From positions 1 to 28,286 of IMG/VR virus record IMGVR_UViG_3300011436_000003: a DNA stretch of 28,286 bases. One strand, written 5' to 3'. The notes under the pieces are model-generated. The model had not been told where the DNA came from, ran no database searches, and saw only the letters and a program-made list of their open reading frames with translations. The stretch is from a virus. The position numbers and the translations under genes are program-made. Shown here in pieces: positions 26,928 to 28,286 of the stretch (positions are counted from its first letter, which is position 1; every line of letters starts with the position of its first letter).

Positions 26928-27836
26928 ATGTCTGTGATGAGAGCGTACTTCCAGCGATTCCTCTTCCCTGGAATCGAGGAAGTTCTACACAACGCGTTTG
27001 CGGAGATACCGCTCAGCTACCCGGGTATCTTCAACATGAAGACGATGGACGGGGCGTTCGTAGAGGATATGGGGTGGGTCGGTACGACCCTCTTTAGCGT
27101 CCTCGAAGAGAACGGAGAGGTGCCTGAGGATGACTTCCTGCCCGGGCTGCCGAAGCGTTACCAGTTCATCGAGTACGCGAAGGAGATCGGCTTCTCCTGG
27201 CGGATGATCAAGGATGGAAAGGTACCGCTGTGGAATGATCGAGTGTCGGACATGGGATTCAGCGCCCGGCAAACGATGGAGGTCATCCACGCGGATACCT
27301 GGAACAACGCCTTCTCAGCGACGGCCCCGTACGCGGGGCCCGATGCCAAGGCCCTCTGCGCTACGGACCACCCATTCTGGCGAGGTGGTGGTGCACAGAG
27401 CAACGTTATGACCCCGGCGGCCACGATCTCGGTCCCGGCGATTCGGCAGATTCTCATCCAGTTCCGTCGGCAGTTCGACCACACCGGCGTCCGTCGTATC
27501 AACGTTGTCCCGGTCAACTTGATCCATCCACCCGAGGAAGAGTGGAACGTCAAGGAGATCTTGAAGAGCTCGGAGCGGCCCGACACGGCCAACCGAGCGA
27601 CGAACGTCCTCAACAACGTGCTCACGCCTGTGATGTACCCGTATCTCACGAGCGCGAAGCGCTACTTCGTCACCTGCGACAAGGGTCGGCACAAGGTGAA
27701 GTCGTTCACGAGGGAGGCCTTCCACACCTCCGAGCGTGAGGACGAGAAGCGACGCATCAACTACGCGCAGGCGTTCTTCGCCTGCGCAACGGGCTTCTCG
27801 GACTACCTTGGCATCATCGGCGCGAATCCCGCTTAA
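26928..27836 (+). CDS. Major capsid protein
   Basis: At 302 residues with the sequence order LFPGIEEVLHNAFAEIP, a central ALCATDHPFWRGGGAQSN loop (about 142-159) and INVVPVNLIHPPEEE, this fits HK97-fold major capsid proteins of the Mu gpT-like type, where a (T/S)-x-HP-x(n)-G-x-QSN turn is common. The gene order (scaffold, decoration, capsid) agrees. AAGGAGG precedes the ATG at ideal distance, in line with very high expression. This is the likely client for the GroES-like protein. Confidence 0.85.
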   Translation: MSVMRAYFQRFLFPGIEEVLHNAFAEIPLSYPGIFNMKTMDGAFVEDMGWVGTTLFSVLEENGEVPEDDFLPGLPKRYQFIEYAKEIGFSWRMIKDGKVPLWNDRVSDMGFSARQTMEVIHADTWNNAFSATAPYAGPDAKALCATDHPFWRGGGAQSNVMTPAATISVPAIRQILIQFRRQFDHTGVRRINVVPVNLIHPPEEEWNVKEILKSSERPDTANRATNVLNNVLTPVMYPYLTSAKRYFVTCDKGRHKVKSFTREAFHTSEREDEKRRINYAQAFFACATGFSDYLGIIGANPA

Positions 27837-27983
27837 GGCGCAGGATGGTGTTCTGGCTGAGGTGGGCTAGCGAGGATGGTAGGCTAGGGCTACCGACACC
27901 TGGCTTGCTGACGGGTCTGGGATGGCGTGTGGTGAGGCGACATCCAAACTGGCCCACCTCTATCTTGATGAGAAAGGACGAAG

Positions 27984-28286
27984 ATGGCGACGACACTGTT
28001 GAGCAATGCGGGGGCCGGGACGACGGGGCCTTGGTTCAACATCCGAGTGGTGAGCCGAGGGGCCGACTTGGCGAAGAGGTTTCACGCGTGGGGGTCGTAC
28101 AACGAGGCGATCACGATTGAGGGCTCGCATCTCGTTGATGATGATTCCGATGTGCACACGCTAGGGACGATCGCCCCTGGTGGCGGAGACTTCGACCTCT
28201 TGATGCCGATCGAGCGCGTACGGGCGAAGACGGGAGCAACGCAGGCGCCAGGGACGGGAGCGAACGTACAGCTCTCGATGGGGTAC
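27984..28286 (+). CDS. Structural-module hypothetical protein, cut by window end
   Basis: An ATG with an AAAGGA site five bases upstream opens MATTLLSNAGAGTTGPWFN and stays open for 101 codons to the window end. The visible part is beta-like and Gly-rich (LGTIAPGGGDFDLLMP). By position after the capsid gene it could be a head-completion or minor head protein. The 147 bases between it and the capsid gene hold no gene I can support. Confidence 0.6.
   Translation, partial: MATTLLSNAGAGTTGPWFNIRVVSRGADLAKRFHAWGSYNEAITIEGSHLVDDDSDVHTLGTIAPGGGDFDLLMPIERVRAKTGATQAPGTGANVQLSMGY

Noticed and set aside
27845-28120. A 91-residue + strand frame after the capsid gene
   Set aside because: It overlaps the better supported gene at 27984 by 137 bases, has only a weak ribosome binding site, and its second half has shadow-like composition. 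The first 45 codons look protein-like, so a short or broken gene here is not excluded.
1-28286. tRNA genes, CRISPR arrays, insertion sequences, integrase or attachment sites
   Set aside because: None was seen on reading: no cloverleaf-like T-arm/acceptor pairs, no regularly spaced repeats with spacers, and no transposase or recombinase motifs.

Overview
The window reads as part of the genome of a tailed double-stranded DNA phage (Caudoviricetes) or a closely related provirus. It has a terminase, portal, scaffold-like protein and major capsid protein on the + strand, and a long, tightly packed replication and accessory operon on the - strand. Ribosome binding sites are of the AGGAG type and two good sigma70-type promoters are visible, so the host is a bacterium. 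I cannot name the host. No integrase, tRNA, CRISPR array or insertion sequence was seen, and the tail and most lysis genes lie outside the window.

Layout. Positions 1-656 (+) hold three small genes that look like the end of a rightward unit. They meet the leftward operon head to head, and the two stop codons share one CTAG. Positions 653-17406 (-) are a single leftward array of about 38 genes, many joined by ATGA stop/start overlaps. In transcription order the promoter-proximal third encodes a putative endonuclease, a Dps-like ferritin, two small regulators or DNA-binding proteins and many small Cys-rich proteins. The middle encodes a GroES-like co-chaperonin, a Cas4/AddB-like Fe-S nuclease, a primase-like fragment, a Sak4-like RecA-fold ATPase and a DUF669-like ssDNA-binding protein. 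The distal part encodes an NrdR-type zinc ribbon, a ParB-domain/DNA methyltransferase fusion, an exported cohesin-like protein, a nucleoside deoxyribosyltransferase-like protein, an HNH protein, a UDG-fold/3'-5' exonuclease fusion, a stand-alone family A polymerase domain and a DUF3987-like helicase ATPase.

Positions 17407-19460 form the control region between the divergent operons. It contains a long pyrimidine/purine inverted repeat, two promoters each serving a small gene, a strong intrinsic terminator, an array of GCTAAC-N4-GTTAGC palindromes and a cluster of GC-rich palindromes. Positions 19461-28286 (+) carry the packaging and head module: small terminase, a weak small ORF, large terminase, an exported Thr-repeat protein, portal, a small linker gene, scaffold-like protein, a structural hypothetical, a decoration-like protein, the major capsid protein and a gene cut by the window end.

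The most unusual signal is a repeated dyad, YGTTCA-N4/5-TGAACR, found seven times. It lies directly in front of several start codons on both strands and looks like the target of a phage-wide regulator acting on DNA or on RNA. Family names are recognised from sequence patterns by reading only; no database search was run.
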